Shown one piece after another: positions 7,325 to 16,520 of a stretch of 64,000 nt of DNA. How positions within the stretch are numbered: position 1 is the first letter of the stretch; each line of letters opens with the position of its first letter. The notes under the pieces were generated by a model that saw only the letters and a program-made list of their open reading frames with translations, was not told where the DNA came from and searched no databases. The position numbers and the translations under genes were made by a program. Location: contig CASFFZ010000009.1 in the NCBI GenBank assembly GCA_949294095.1, forward strand, positions 1-64,000, in the 5' to 3' direction. Origin of the DNA: an uncultured bacterium. Its GTDB lineage: Bacteria; Elusimicrobiota; Elusimicrobia; Elusimicrobiales; Elusimicrobiaceae.

Positions 7325-9034
7325 TTACGGCAGCGAAATGGGGAGCTTGCCTTGGGCCGGGGCCTCCCCCAGCAAAATACGGGCGGCCGTTTGCATAGCG
7401 TACCGGGTGGGGCCGTAAAGGGCCAGCACCGTCTGCGCCTGCGGATAAAGCGCAATTTCATACGGATTTAATAAAGAAATCAAAACCGCCGGCACTGCGG
7501 CTTGCTGCGCTTGGGCCAGCAGTTTTTGCACCAGGGCATACTGTTTCTCATTCATGGCGCTGGTGCGGGACGTCCCCACTACTGCCACGTCCGCCCCGGC
7601 CAAGCACCGCTCCGCGGCCTGCTCATCCGCTTGCGACGGAGTGAGCGGCGCATACACCGCCTGCACCGTTTTGCCCCGCTGGGCTAAGTAATCGGAAAAC
7701 GCCTTAAGCTGCAGGCTGAAGATATTATCCGCAAAAAACACCGCACATACGTTTTGCGCGTCTTTTGCCAACGGAATGTTTTTTGCCGTATCGCGCACCA
7801 AGGTAACGCCCTTTTCCGCCGCGCGGCGGGAGGCCTGCTCAAACCCCGTGTCGGCAGTGTTTGCGGCGGCCGGTTTGGAAAAAAGGCCCAAGCGGCGTTT
7901 TAAATCTAATACTTTTTGGGCGGATTTTCGGATTTGTTCCGCCGATACTTCCGGCCGCTCGGAAGCGTTGGTTTGCACCACGTAATCGGCCGCCCGTTTG
8001 GGATAGGTGCTGGCGGTTTTCATATCGCGCACATCGCCGCTTAGCAGCAAAATATCATTTCCCGCCTGATACGCACGGCGGACGATTTCTTCCACCTGCA
8101 ACCCTTTGACGGCCCCCATATCCAGCCCGTCGGTGGCAATGAGTCCGTCAAAGCCCATCTTCCCGCGCAGCAACCCGTTTAAAATGTTGGAAGAAAAAGA
8201 GGCGGGATTGTCCGCATCCAGTGCCGGGTATACCACATGCGCACTCATTACCCCCGCCACGCCCGCATCTACAGGGGCCTGAAACGCCGACACATGCGTA
8301 TTCCACAAATCCTCCTCCGACAAAGACGTAACCGGTTGTTCATAATGGGAGTCCACCGCCGTATCCCCGTGGCCGGGAAAATGTTTTACAAACGCAGGCA
8401 CTCCCTGCTGCTGCAGCGCACGCACCGCCGCCGCAGAAAATTTGCCCACCTGGGCGGCATTATCGCCAAATGAGCGGGTTTGGATAATGGGGTTAGCCGG
8501 ATTGGAATTTACGTCCGTTACCGGGCCCAGGGCCGTATTGGCGCCCGTAAGCAAAATTTCACGCGCTTGCGCGGCATACATATCCGCCACCACTGCTTCA
8601 TCCCCCGAAGCGGCCAGCAGCATATTGGAGGGCATTTGCTTTAACCCCAAAAACATAGGAGAAGTAACGGTACCCCCCTCGTAATCGATCGCCAGCAGCA
8701 AAGGGATTTGATGCGGGCTTTTGGCGGCCCATTTGTTTAAATCGCGAATGGTTTTGAGCAGTTTTTTGCGCTGTTTGGCAATAAAGCGGGCCTGATTTTT
8801 GAAATTTAGTTTGGGGTGTATCAACAATCCTTCATTGGCCTTGATAAAAAAACCGGTTACTTCGCCGTTTAATACGGCTTTTTTGAAATCTTTTTGCTGG
8901 CCAATCATAATGCGGGGCATAATCGTCTGTCCGACTTGTTCCCGTAAAGAAAGCGCCGACACGTCGGCCGTTTCGGCCGCGTATACGCTGCCGATTCCCC
9001 ACATCAGACACAACAAAAACAGTACTTTTTTCAT
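7325..9034 (-). CDS. Exported glycoside hydrolase family 3, NagZ-like
   Basis: 569-residue GH3 enzyme with a signal peptide (MKKVLFLLCLMWGIGSVYAA). The loop motif KHFPGHGDT (about 217-225), which carries the His-Asp dyad of beta-N-acetylglucosaminidases, and the nucleophile region ATDGLDMGAV (about 298-307) are intact. A C-terminal domain of about 190 residues follows, as in secreted two-domain members. It probably removes N-acetylglucosamine from peptidoglycan fragments in the periplasm. Single gene. The ribosome site AAGGA is 9 nt before the ATG. Confidence 0.9.
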   Translation of the reverse strand: MKKVLFLLCLMWGIGSVYAAETADVSALSLREQVGQTIMPRIMIGQQKDFKKAVLNGEVTGFFIKANEGLLIHPKLNFKNQARFIAKQRKKLLKTIRDLNKWAAKSPHQIPLLLAIDYEGGTVTSPMFLGLKQMPSNMLLAASGDEAVVADMYAAQAREILLTGANTALGPVTDVNSNPANPIIQTRSFGDNAAQVGKFSAAAVRALQQQGVPAFVKHFPGHGDTAVDSHYEQPVTSLSEEDLWNTHVSAFQAPVDAGVAGVMSAHVVYPALDADNPASFSSNILNGLLRGKMGFDGLIATDGLDMGAVKGLQVEEIVRRAYQAGNDILLLSGDVRDMKTASTYPKRAADYVVQTNASERPEVSAEQIRKSAQKVLDLKRRLGLFSKPAAANTADTGFEQASRRAAEKGVTLVRDTAKNIPLAKDAQNVCAVFFADNIFSLQLKAFSDYLAQRGKTVQAVYAPLTPSQADEQAAERCLAGADVAVVGTSRTSAMNEKQYALVQKLLAQAQQAAVPAVLISLLNPYEIALYPQAQTVLALYGPTRYAMQTAARILLGEAPAQGKLPISLP

Positions 9035-9139
9035 ATATTATAGTCCTTGGCTGATACAAAATATATTTCTAGTATACCAAAACCGGCCGCACGAGGCGAT
9101 TGTTTTTAAAACCCGGGGGAGCCCCTATAAACAAAAACA

Positions 9140-9161
9140 CCCGGGAGACCTCTCTCCCGGG
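9140..9161. terminator. Inverted repeat between thrS and the GH3 gene
   Basis: Stem CCCGGGAGA / TCTCCCGGG with a 4-nt loop, flanked by AAAAAC on the left, compatible with a minus-strand terminator. Confidence 0.6.
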
Positions 9162-9249
9162 GGTACGAAAACAACGAAATTATTTCTTTTCTTTCGGCAG
9201 CGTTTCCAACGCTTTTTTAAAGTCTTGCAGTTGGGGTCTTCGCCAAAAC

Positions 9250-9277
9250 AACACCCTCACCGGGGGGTGAGGGTGTT
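9250..9277 (-). terminator. thrS terminator
   Basis: Stem AACACCCTCACC / GGTGAGGGTGTT with a GGGG loop, 18 nt beyond the thrS stop, followed by TTTT on the minus strand. Confidence 0.75.
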
Positions 9278-9294
9278 AGCGTTCAAGAAGTCTA

Positions 9295-11046
9295 TTATTT
9301 AAGCAAGTTCGTCAAACTGAAAGAAGCCACTTCTTCTTTCATTTTGGCAATGACCTCGTCCACCGGCAAAGCGGGCGTATTTTCGCCGCCTTTTAAGCGA
9401 ATGGTCAGCTTGCCTTCGGCCGCTTCTTTGGCGCCGATAATGGCCGTATACGGAATGCGCTGCATATGCGCTTCGCGGATTTTGAGGCCCAGTTTTTCGG
9501 GTCTCACGTCCAGTTCGGGGCGCAAGCCGGCTTGGCGCATTTTGGCGTATACTTCTTTGGCAAACGGAATTTGGTCGTCCGTCAGCGTCAGAAGCTTAAT
9601 CTGCACCGGGGCCAGCCACAGCGGGAACCAGCCCGCATAGTGTTCAATAATCACGCCCGTAAAGCGCTCCAGCGAGCCAAACATCGCGCGGTGCACCATA
9701 ATGGGGCGTTTGCGGCCTTCGGGAGCGACGTATTCCAAATTAAAGCGCTGGGGCAGGTTGAAGTCAAACTGGATGGTGGACAGCTGCCACAGGCGGCCGA
9801 TCGCGTCCATCACTTTGATATCAATCTTCGGCCCGTAGAAAGCGGCCTCGCCCGCGTGCGTGGTGTAGGGTATATTATTGGCTTCCAGCACGTGCTTCAG
9901 GGCGTTTTCGGCGCGTTCCCAGTCTTTCACGTCGCCGGTAAAATGTTCCGGATGTTCCGGGTCGCGGGTGGAAAGTTCCACGGCGTATTTTTCAAAACCG
10001 AACGTTTTGAAAATGTGCATGGCAAACTCAAAGCATTGTTTAACTTCGTCTTCCACCTGTTCGGGCGTGCAGAAGATGTGCGCGTCGTCCTGCGTAAACC
10101 CGCGCACGCGCAAAAGGCCGTGCAGCGCGCCGGAGCGTTCGTAGCGGTACACCGTGCCCAGTTCCGACAGGCGCAGCGGCAGATCGCGGTAGCTTCTTAA
10201 GTGGGTTTTGTAAATTTCCACGTGGAAGGGGCAGTTCATCGGTTTAATTTGGTACTTTTCGCCGTCCACTTCCATGGGGTGGAACATGCTGTCCGAATAG
10301 AACCCCGCGTGCCCGCTGATTTCAAACAGGTGCAGACGCGCAATATGGGGGCTGACTACCAAATCGTAGCCGCGTTTTAAGTTTTGCTCTTTAATCCAGT
10401 CTTCCAAAATTTTGCGCAGCATACCGCCTTTGGGATGCATTAAAATCAAGCCGGGGCCGATGTTGTCGTTAATGCTGAACAAGTCCAGTTCCGGGCCCAG
10501 TTTGCGGTGGTCGCGCTTGGCGGCTTCTTCCTGTTGTTTGATATAGGCGTTCAGTTCGTCTTTCGTATCAAAGCACAGGCCGTAAATGCGCTGGAGCATG
10601 GGGCGTTTTTCGTCCCCGCGCCAATAGGCGCCGGCAATGGCGGTAAGTTTAAAGCTGTTGATTTTGCCCGTGTGTTCCACGTGCGGGCCGCGGCACAAGT
10701 CGGCATAGTCGCCGTTCATATAGACGGTAATCGTGCCGTCTTCCAGTTCGTCCAACAATTCCAATTTATAGGTTTCGCCGCGTTTGGTAAAAAATTCTTT
10801 CGCTTCGGCTTTGCTCATCTCCTTGCGTTCAAAAGGCTGGCGGGCCTTGATGATTTCTTTCATCTTGGCTTCAATGGCTTTTAAATCTTCGGGAGTGAAC
10901 TGATGGGGGCAATCAAAATCGTAGTAGAATCCGTTTTCAATAGCCGGGCCGATACCGAGTTTCGTACCGGGGAACAACTGCTGCACCGCTTGCGCCATAA
11001 CATGCGCGCAGGAGTGGCGCTTTGTTTCTAATTGCTTATTTTCCAT
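9295..11046 (-). CDS. thrS: Threonyl-tRNA synthetase lacking the TGS domain
   Basis: 583-residue class II synthetase that charges tRNA-Thr. The editing domain begins almost at once: HSCAH at residues 11-15 and CRGPH further on are the zinc-like editing motifs. The catalytic core has MNCPFH (zinc cysteine), RYERSGALHGLLRVRGFTQDDAH (motif 2) and the C-terminal HRAMFGSLERF (motif 3). An anticodon-binding domain completes the protein. Compared with the 642-residue E. coli enzyme, the N-terminal TGS domain of about 60 residues is absent. No ribosome site is obvious. Confidence 0.96.
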   Translation of the reverse strand: MENKQLETKRHSCAHVMAQAVQQLFPGTKLGIGPAIENGFYYDFDCPHQFTPEDLKAIEAKMKEIIKARQPFERKEMSKAEAKEFFTKRGETYKLELLDELEDGTITVYMNGDYADLCRGPHVEHTGKINSFKLTAIAGAYWRGDEKRPMLQRIYGLCFDTKDELNAYIKQQEEAAKRDHRKLGPELDLFSINDNIGPGLILMHPKGGMLRKILEDWIKEQNLKRGYDLVVSPHIARLHLFEISGHAGFYSDSMFHPMEVDGEKYQIKPMNCPFHVEIYKTHLRSYRDLPLRLSELGTVYRYERSGALHGLLRVRGFTQDDAHIFCTPEQVEDEVKQCFEFAMHIFKTFGFEKYAVELSTRDPEHPEHFTGDVKDWERAENALKHVLEANNIPYTTHAGEAAFYGPKIDIKVMDAIGRLWQLSTIQFDFNLPQRFNLEYVAPEGRKRPIMVHRAMFGSLERFTGVIIEHYAGWFPLWLAPVQIKLLTLTDDQIPFAKEVYAKMRQAGLRPELDVRPEKLGLKIREAHMQRIPYTAIIGAKEAAEGKLTIRLKGGENTPALPVDEVIAKMKEEVASFSLTNLLK

Positions 11047-11151
11047 TTTGGTTTACGCTATGATCCTGCCGGCCACCACGACCGGGCCAGGAGTCAAAGG
11101 CCCTTAATTAAGATATAATATTATATCAAATTGACACGGAACGGAAACGGT

Positions 11152-12894
11152 ATGTCCTTCATTTACAAATACATTTTTTCCCCTTTTAAAAACGATTGGA
11201 AACTGCTGCTGGTGTTATCTGTCCCGGCGGTGCTGCTTTGCTTGTTTGGGCTCAGTCAATTGGGCCGGCTGACGCCCGTTAACTTTTTGGCGGCGGAAAG
11301 CGTAAAATTAGTATGCGAGTTTTTGTTTTTGGGCACTTTATTGTCCCTGTTACACCTGCTGGGCGTAAAAAACAAATGGCTGGCCGGCTTGCTGGCCTTT
11401 ATTTATTACCTGACGCTGACGGCCGATTTAATTTTGCTTTGGTATTTTAAGGAACGCTTTGGCGCCAAATACCTGGATACGATGGAAGGAGGCGACTATA
11501 ACTTCCTGACCGACTGGCGCGTACTTTCTTATTTTGCCGTTTTGGCCATCTTTTGCGGGTTTGCCGTCAAACGCTTCTTCCGCGCCGCGCCGCGCAAAAC
11601 GGCTTTCAACCGCCTGTTGGTGTGCGTGGCGGGGCTGGCGCTCTTAGGTGCGGCTAATCCGCTTAAACTGCTCCCGGCGCCCAACGATTTCTATACTTCT
11701 TATTTAATTACTCCTTCCCCCGTCTATACCTTAAACGCCGTGCTGACCCCGCGCCCGCAGGCCCGGCTAAACCAGCCGCTCACGCCGGAGCTTGAAAAAC
11801 GGGCCCAAGAATATAATGTCTTTTCCGCCCGCAATACGGGCGTGGGCAAAAAATATACGCGGGTGATTTTAATTGCGTCTGAGTCTCTTTCCAACAAATA
11901 CCTCCACCGCTTTAACCCCAACATTCCCCCGCAGGCCAGCCGCCCGCTGGACGAACTGATGGAAAAATATCCCTCCGCCTCGCTGCAGCACGTTACGCTT
12001 TCCACGCTGTACGGGCTGACGGTTATTTTCACTTCCCACCCCTTTGCCGAACTGGCCTTTGCCAACGCCTACCCCGTTTCGTTTGTAAAAGAACTTAAAA
12101 AACACGGCTATAAAACGGCCTTTTTGCGCGGCGCGGATGAAACGTATATGGATGAAAACGTGCTCTTTCACCAAGCCGGGTTTGACGAGGTAATCGGCGC
12201 CACGTATTTTGAAACGCGCCCCGACTACAAAGACTATATTGACTGGTGGGGCCTGACCGACCGAAAACTGTTTGAATACGCCGAAGAATACCTGCAAGAG
12301 CACAAACAGGAACCGCTGTTTATGACGCTTCTGACCGTGGACTCGCACGTGCCGCTGGGCCGCTTGGATTACCTGGGCCAGGAATACGAAGAAATTGACG
12401 CCGAGTTTTACGACGTGCCCACCCTCCCGCGCGCGTTCGCCCGCTTTGGGCAAGACGTAAGACGCTTTTTAAAACACTTGGACGAAAAAGGCCTCTTTGA
12501 CGAAAACACCCTGGTGCTGATTATGCCCGACCACCCGTCTTATTCCAACACGCCGACCAATAAGCTTTTTAAACCTTACCGGCCGGAATACGACAATTTG
12601 CCTTTTGTCATTGTAACCCGCACGCCGATTGAAAAACCCTTGGCGGCCAATCCCCTCGTCTCCCAACTGGACATCGCCCCCACGCTTATGGATTTGCTCA
12701 ACCTGCCCCAACCCAAAGGCTTTTTCGGGCACAGCCTCTTTGACACGTCCGCCCAGCGCAGCGTGTTTGACATTAAAGAAGACTACGCCGTCGTAACCAC
12801 GGAGCAGAGTTCCCGCGTGGTGCCGCTCAATTCCAAAAAAGAAACGGATCAGCCCCTGTTGGACTTAATCCGCTCTTTCCCGCCCGAAGACTAA
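11152..12894 (+). CDS. Membrane sulfatase-fold transferase (LTA synthase/MdoB-like)
   Basis: 580-residue inner-membrane protein with about five N-terminal transmembrane helices and a large periplasmic alkaline-phosphatase-fold domain. Likely metal-site residues are Glu in LIASESLSN, the candidate nucleophile Thr in the HVTLSTLYGLT region, His in TVDSHVPLG and the Asp-His pair in LIMPDHPSY. Family members move phosphoglycerol or phosphoethanolamine onto glycans or lipids. In an LPS-bearing cell, glucan or LPS/lipid A decoration is more plausible than lipoteichoic acid synthesis. The start is the ATG at 11152; an upstream TTG at 11131 lacks support. Single gene with a terminator after it. Confidence 0.82.
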   Translation: MSFIYKYIFSPFKNDWKLLLVLSVPAVLLCLFGLSQLGRLTPVNFLAAESVKLVCEFLFLGTLLSLLHLLGVKNKWLAGLLAFIYYLTLTADLILLWYFKERFGAKYLDTMEGGDYNFLTDWRVLSYFAVLAIFCGFAVKRFFRAAPRKTAFNRLLVCVAGLALLGAANPLKLLPAPNDFYTSYLITPSPVYTLNAVLTPRPQARLNQPLTPELEKRAQEYNVFSARNTGVGKKYTRVILIASESLSNKYLHRFNPNIPPQASRPLDELMEKYPSASLQHVTLSTLYGLTVIFTSHPFAELAFANAYPVSFVKELKKHGYKTAFLRGADETYMDENVLFHQAGFDEVIGATYFETRPDYKDYIDWWGLTDRKLFEYAEEYLQEHKQEPLFMTLLTVDSHVPLGRLDYLGQEYEEIDAEFYDVPTLPRAFARFGQDVRRFLKHLDEKGLFDENTLVLIMPDHPSYSNTPTNKLFKPYRPEYDNLPFVIVTRTPIEKPLAANPLVSQLDIAPTLMDLLNLPQPKGFFGHSLFDTSAQRSVFDIKEDYAVVTTEQSSRVVPLNSKKETDQPLLDLIRSFPPED

Positions 12895-12913
12895 ACAACC
12901 CGTCTGATTTATC

Positions 12914-12956
12914 AAAACGCCCGTTTTTTGCTCTTACAGAACAAAGCGGGCGTTTT
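12914..12956 (+). terminator. Terminator of the sulfatase-fold gene
   Basis: Stem AAAACGCCCG / CGGGCGTTTT with a long, partly paired loop and a T run at the right end. Confidence 0.7.
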
Positions 12957-13041
12957 TTCTGTGTACGCCGCCTGCCGAAACGACGGGAAATATGCTAAAA
13001 TAACAATGTGTATTTCTATTCTTAACCGGAGGATGTAACCT

Positions 13042-13353
13042 ATGGAAACGACAGCCCAAGGTGGTGGAATGTTCTTTTGGCTGCTTTTGCTGGTGTTTGC
13101 TTTTGTGGTAATTTTTCTGCCGGCCCGCTCTCAGAAAAAACGCGAGCAGGAGCTGATGATGAAAGTAAACGCGCTCAAAAAAGGCGACCAAGTGATTATT
13201 CCCGGCGGAATCATCGGTACGGTGGCCGGTTTCAAAGACAATGCAATTGAAGTGAAAATTGCCGAAAACGTGAAACTGACCGTACTCAAAACCGCCATCG
13301 TCGGATTTCCCGCCGACGCGCAGCTCGCTGCCCAAGAAGGAGGCGCCAAGTAA
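13042..13353 (+). CDS. yajC: Sec translocase accessory subunit YajC
   Basis: 103-residue YajC protein. A single N-terminal membrane helix (FFWLLLLVFAFVVIFLPARSQKKREQE) is followed by the cytoplasmic domain with the family motif LKKGDQVIIPGGIIGTV. It joins SecDF as an accessory of the SecYEG channel. GGAGG sits upstream of the ATG. It overlaps secD by 1 nt (TAATG) and is first in the yajC-secD-secF operon. Confidence 0.95.
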   Translation: METTAQGGGMFFWLLLLVFAFVVIFLPARSQKKREQELMMKVNALKKGDQVIIPGGIIGTVAGFKDNAIEVKIAENVKLTVLKTAIVGFPADAQLAAQEGGAK

Positions 13354-14768
13354 TGTCTAACAAGTTAGCCGTAAAATGGGGACTTATCATCGCCATTTTG
13401 CTGGGGTCTTTGTACCTGATTTACCCCAACTACAAGTGGTATTCCAAACCGCTGGCCGAGCGTGAAAAATTGGACACGCTGGGCGAACGCCCCAAAAGAA
13501 TGCTCAATTTGGGGTTGGATTTAAGAGGCGGCTCCAGTCTGCTTTTAGAGCTGGACGTTTCCAAATTAAGCGCCAAAGAACCGCTTAACGAAGCCATGGC
13601 CCGCGCGGTGGAAATCATCCGCAACCGCATTGACCAATACGGCTTGGCCGAAACCCAAATCACCCGCCAGGGCGATAAATGGATTATGGTGCAGCTGCCG
13701 GGCGTTTCCAATCCGCAGCGCGCCGAAGAACTGATTGGCAAAACGGCCATGTTGGAATTCCGCATCGTTAAAAACGATACTTCCGCCGCCCAAAAAGCGC
13801 TGGAAAAAGTGGAATCCACCGAAAAACCGTTTGACGACAACGGCATACTCATCCCGGAAATTGCCAAACTGGTGCCGGAAGGCTACCAGATTATGCGCAA
13901 CAAAGAAGGCGGCTACAGCGTGGTAACCGATACGGCCCCCGTTACCGGAGCCGATTTGGAAAATGCCCGCGTAGTGATGATGGGCGAAAACGGCTACCCC
14001 GAAGTGGCGTTTACGTTTAACGCCGAAGGCAGCCGCAAATTCGGCCAGCTGACGGGCTCCAACATCGGCAAACAACTGGCCATCGTGTTGGACAACACCG
14101 TCCAGTCCGCCCCGGTGGTGCAATCCCGCATTACCAAAGACGGCCGCATCTCCGGCACGTTTACGCCTGAAGAAGCCCGCTCGCTTTCCATTGTGCTCAA
14201 AGCCGGCGCGCTGCCTGCCCCCGTCAAAGTAATTGAAAAGAAAACCATCGGCCCGACCTTGGGTGAAGACTCTATTAAATCGGGTCTGTCGGCCTCGTTC
14301 TATGCGCTGGTGATCATCTTGCTGTTTATGCTGGTGTACTACAAAGCCGCCGGCTTTATTGCAGATATCGCCCTGCTGCTGAACTTTGCATTTACCGTAG
14401 CCATCATGAGCTATTTCTCCGCCACGCTTACGCTGCCCGGCATTGCGGGTATGATCCTTTCGCTGGCGATGGCCATTGACGCCAACGTGCTGATCATTGA
14501 ACGCATGCGCGAAGAAAAACTCTTGGGCAAACCCGTGTACGAAATCATCAACTTGGGTTACGATAAAGCCTGGTCTGCCATTTTTGACTCCAACATCACC
14601 ACCATCATCGTGGGTGCGTGCTTGCTGCAATTTGGCACCGGCCCGGTAAAAGGGTTCGCCGTCACGCTGATTATCGGCTTAACGGTCAGCTTGTTCACCG
14701 CCGTATTTATTACGCGCGCCATCTACGAGTTGATCCTTACTTCTAACACCAAGGAGATCAGTTTATGA
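13353..14768 (+). CDS. secD: Protein translocase subunit SecD
   Basis: 471-residue SecD. It has an N-terminal membrane helix, the conserved LGLDLRGGSSLLLELD motif near residue 50, the periplasmic P1 domain, and a C-terminal bundle of membrane helices with the SLAMAIDANVLIIERMREE motif. It uses the proton gradient to pull preproteins through the Sec channel from the periplasmic side. It overlaps secF by 4 bp. Confidence 0.96.
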   Translation: MSNKLAVKWGLIIAILLGSLYLIYPNYKWYSKPLAEREKLDTLGERPKRMLNLGLDLRGGSSLLLELDVSKLSAKEPLNEAMARAVEIIRNRIDQYGLAETQITRQGDKWIMVQLPGVSNPQRAEELIGKTAMLEFRIVKNDTSAAQKALEKVESTEKPFDDNGILIPEIAKLVPEGYQIMRNKEGGYSVVTDTAPVTGADLENARVVMMGENGYPEVAFTFNAEGSRKFGQLTGSNIGKQLAIVLDNTVQSAPVVQSRITKDGRISGTFTPEEARSLSIVLKAGALPAPVKVIEKKTIGPTLGEDSIKSGLSASFYALVIILLFMLVYYKAAGFIADIALLLNFAFTVAIMSYFSATLTLPGIAGMILSLAMAIDANVLIIERMREEKLLGKPVYEIINLGYDKAWSAIFDSNITTIIVGACLLQFGTGPVKGFAVTLIIGLTVSLFTAVFITRAIYELILTSNTKEISL

Positions 14769-15781
14769 TGTTAAAGTTACTTCCTAAAACAAACATTGAT
14801 TTCCTTAAATACAGAAAAGCTTATTACATTTTCTTCGCTCTGGTGTTGTTGGGCGGGGTAATCTGCTTTTTTACCAAAGGATTCAACATGGGCATTGATT
14901 TTACCGGCGGCACCATGGTGCAGGTAAAATTTGACGCCCCCGTAGAAATGAGCGCCATCCGCGAAGCACTGTCCGCCACCGGCACCCAGTCGGAGCTGCA
15001 GTCCTTCGGGGATCACTCGTTCGCCATCAGCGAAAAAAGCACGTCCGATGAAGTGGGCGCCGTACAGGCCCGTATTGAAAAGGCCTTGGATACGTTAAAC
15101 GTCCCCTACACCGTGCTGATGACCAACTCCGTAGGCCCGGCCGTCGGCGAAAATATGACGGAAAGAGCCTTGTGGTCTATTTTGCTGTCTTTGGTGTTTA
15201 TCATCATCTACGTGGCGTTTCGCTTCAGCAACATTTTGTGGGGCGTATCGGGCGTAATCGCCTTGTTCCACGACTTGTTTGTCATGCTGTTTGCTTTCTC
15301 GCTTACCCAGCGCGAAATTGACCTGGTGGTCGTGGCGGCCTTCCTGACGGTGGCCGGTTTCTCCATCAACGACACCATCGTCATTTTTGACCGTATGCGC
15401 GAAAACATCCGCCTGCATCCCAAAATGAAATTTGGCGAGCTCATCAACCTCTCCATCAACGAAACCCTCTCCCGCACCATTATTACCACGCTGACGGTAA
15501 TTTTTGCGGTTGTGGTGTTGTATCTGTTTGGCGGGGAAGTGATCAACTCGTTTGCGTTTGCCATGCTGGTGGGTTGTATTTCCGGCGTGTACAGCACCAT
15601 CGCGCTGACGACTCCGCTGGTGTACACCTGGAGCCACGGGGAAATGAACGATGGCAGCAATTTAAACAAAACGGCTGCCAAGCTTTCTGCCCCGGTAAAA
15701 CGCGAAGAAGCCGCGGCGGAAGGGTACGCTCCCAAAAAGACCGTAACCAAAATTAAACGCACGCGCAGAAACAGAAAATAA
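14765..15781 (+). CDS. secF: Protein translocase subunit SecF
   Basis: 338-residue SecF with the N-terminal helix, the GIDFTGGTMVQV motif, and the C-terminal helices containing VAGFSINDTIVIFDRMREN. The C-terminus is a basic tail (KIKRTRRNRK). It pairs with SecD. The start codon is inside the secD stop overlap. An inverted repeat follows it at 15789-15819. Confidence 0.96.
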   Translation: MMLKLLPKTNIDFLKYRKAYYIFFALVLLGGVICFFTKGFNMGIDFTGGTMVQVKFDAPVEMSAIREALSATGTQSELQSFGDHSFAISEKSTSDEVGAVQARIEKALDTLNVPYTVLMTNSVGPAVGENMTERALWSILLSLVFIIIYVAFRFSNILWGVSGVIALFHDLFVMLFAFSLTQREIDLVVVAAFLTVAGFSINDTIVIFDRMRENIRLHPKMKFGELINLSINETLSRTIITTLTVIFAVVVLYLFGGEVINSFAFAMLVGCISGVYSTIALTTPLVYTWSHGEMNDGSNLNKTAAKLSAPVKREEAAAEGYAPKKTVTKIKRTRRNRK

Positions 15782-15788
15782 GTTTTAC

Positions 15789-15819
15789 GCAGGGCCTTTC
15801 CGCTTGGGAAGGCCCTGCC
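15789..15819. terminator. Inverted repeat after secF
   Basis: Near-perfect stem GCAGGGCCTTTCC / GGGAAGGCCCTGC. No T run follows, so this may be a weak terminator or a processing hairpin between secF and the next gene. Confidence 0.5.
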
Positions 15820-15884
15820 AAACGTTTTACACAACAGCCCCGCCGGGCGGGACTTTTCTGTAAGCCGTTTGAAAGGACATTTCT

Positions 15885-16520
15885 ATGCGAAAGATTAAAC
15901 GTTTCAAAATCGCTTCCCGCCAGCGCGAAATTTTGCGCAAGCTGTTGCGCGAACTGCCCCTCTTGCGCCGGGCCGGCTTTACCAGCGAGGCGGAAGTAAC
16001 GGCTTTTATTTTGGCTATTTTTAAATTGTTGGATCCCGGCGTGGTGTATGAATTTAACCAAGACGCCCACTGGGAACTGGACGACCAAAACGTTCTCTAT
16101 AAAGAAATGTTCAGCGCCTGCGCCGTAACCTTGGGCGGGCAGCTGGAGCCTTTCTTAAACAATATCTCCAACGAAGACCGCAAAACGGCGGCGATGATTG
16201 TGATACTGGAATTTTTAAGAAGCGCGGTTACATTCGTGGCGGAACTGGTAAAAGAGCAAGCCCAAAAAGAAGAATGCGAAACGCTGGACTTGCAATTTGT
16301 GTATTTGCCCCCCTTTGGGGCGGCCGCCGCGCCCAAACTGCTGCGCGAAGCCGTACGCCTGGAGCCGGTGCTGGCGCAAAAGGCGCTGCCGGTGATTTTA
16401 CAGAATTTAAACGCGGAGAAAATTGACCTCTCCATAACGGATGACGGAGAGCTAACCCCCCGCATCAGTACGGTATTTTTGGTGCCGTGGCAAAAAAGCC
16501 GCAAAAAAGGAAAGAAATAA
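15885..16520 (+). CDS. Unrecognised 211-residue protein
   Basis: I do not recognise the family. The protein is mostly helical, with a strongly basic N-terminus (MRKIKRFKIASRQREILRKLLRELPLLRR) and a basic C-terminus (KSRKKGKK). It has no signal peptide or membrane helix, so it is probably cytoplasmic. The middle has FNNIS-like helices and a conserved-looking LQFVYLPPFGAAAAPKLL segment. Its stop overlaps the start of the acyltransferase gene (TAATG), so the two are likely coupled, which hints at a role linked to envelope lipid work. The ribosome site upstream is GAAAGGA. Confidence 0.8.
   Translation: MRKIKRFKIASRQREILRKLLRELPLLRRAGFTSEAEVTAFILAIFKLLDPGVVYEFNQDAHWELDDQNVLYKEMFSACAVTLGGQLEPFLNNISNEDRKTAAMIVILEFLRSAVTFVAELVKEQAQKEECETLDLQFVYLPPFGAAAAPKLLREAVRLEPVLAQKALPVILQNLNAEKIDLSITDDGELTPRISTVFLVPWQKSRKKGKK

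Noticed and set aside
9180-9250. Minus-strand open stretch ending in LQDFKKALETLPKEKK and a stop, between thrS and the GH3 gene
   Set aside because: It reads like the natural end of a protein, but there is no ATG, the frame runs into the thrS terminator hairpin, and no upstream part exists. It may be a remnant of a lost gene; the evidence is too thin to list it as a gene.
10981-11106. T-box or other riboswitch upstream of thrS
   Set aside because: No T-box core sequence or specifier stem could be seen in the short upstream region on the minus strand.
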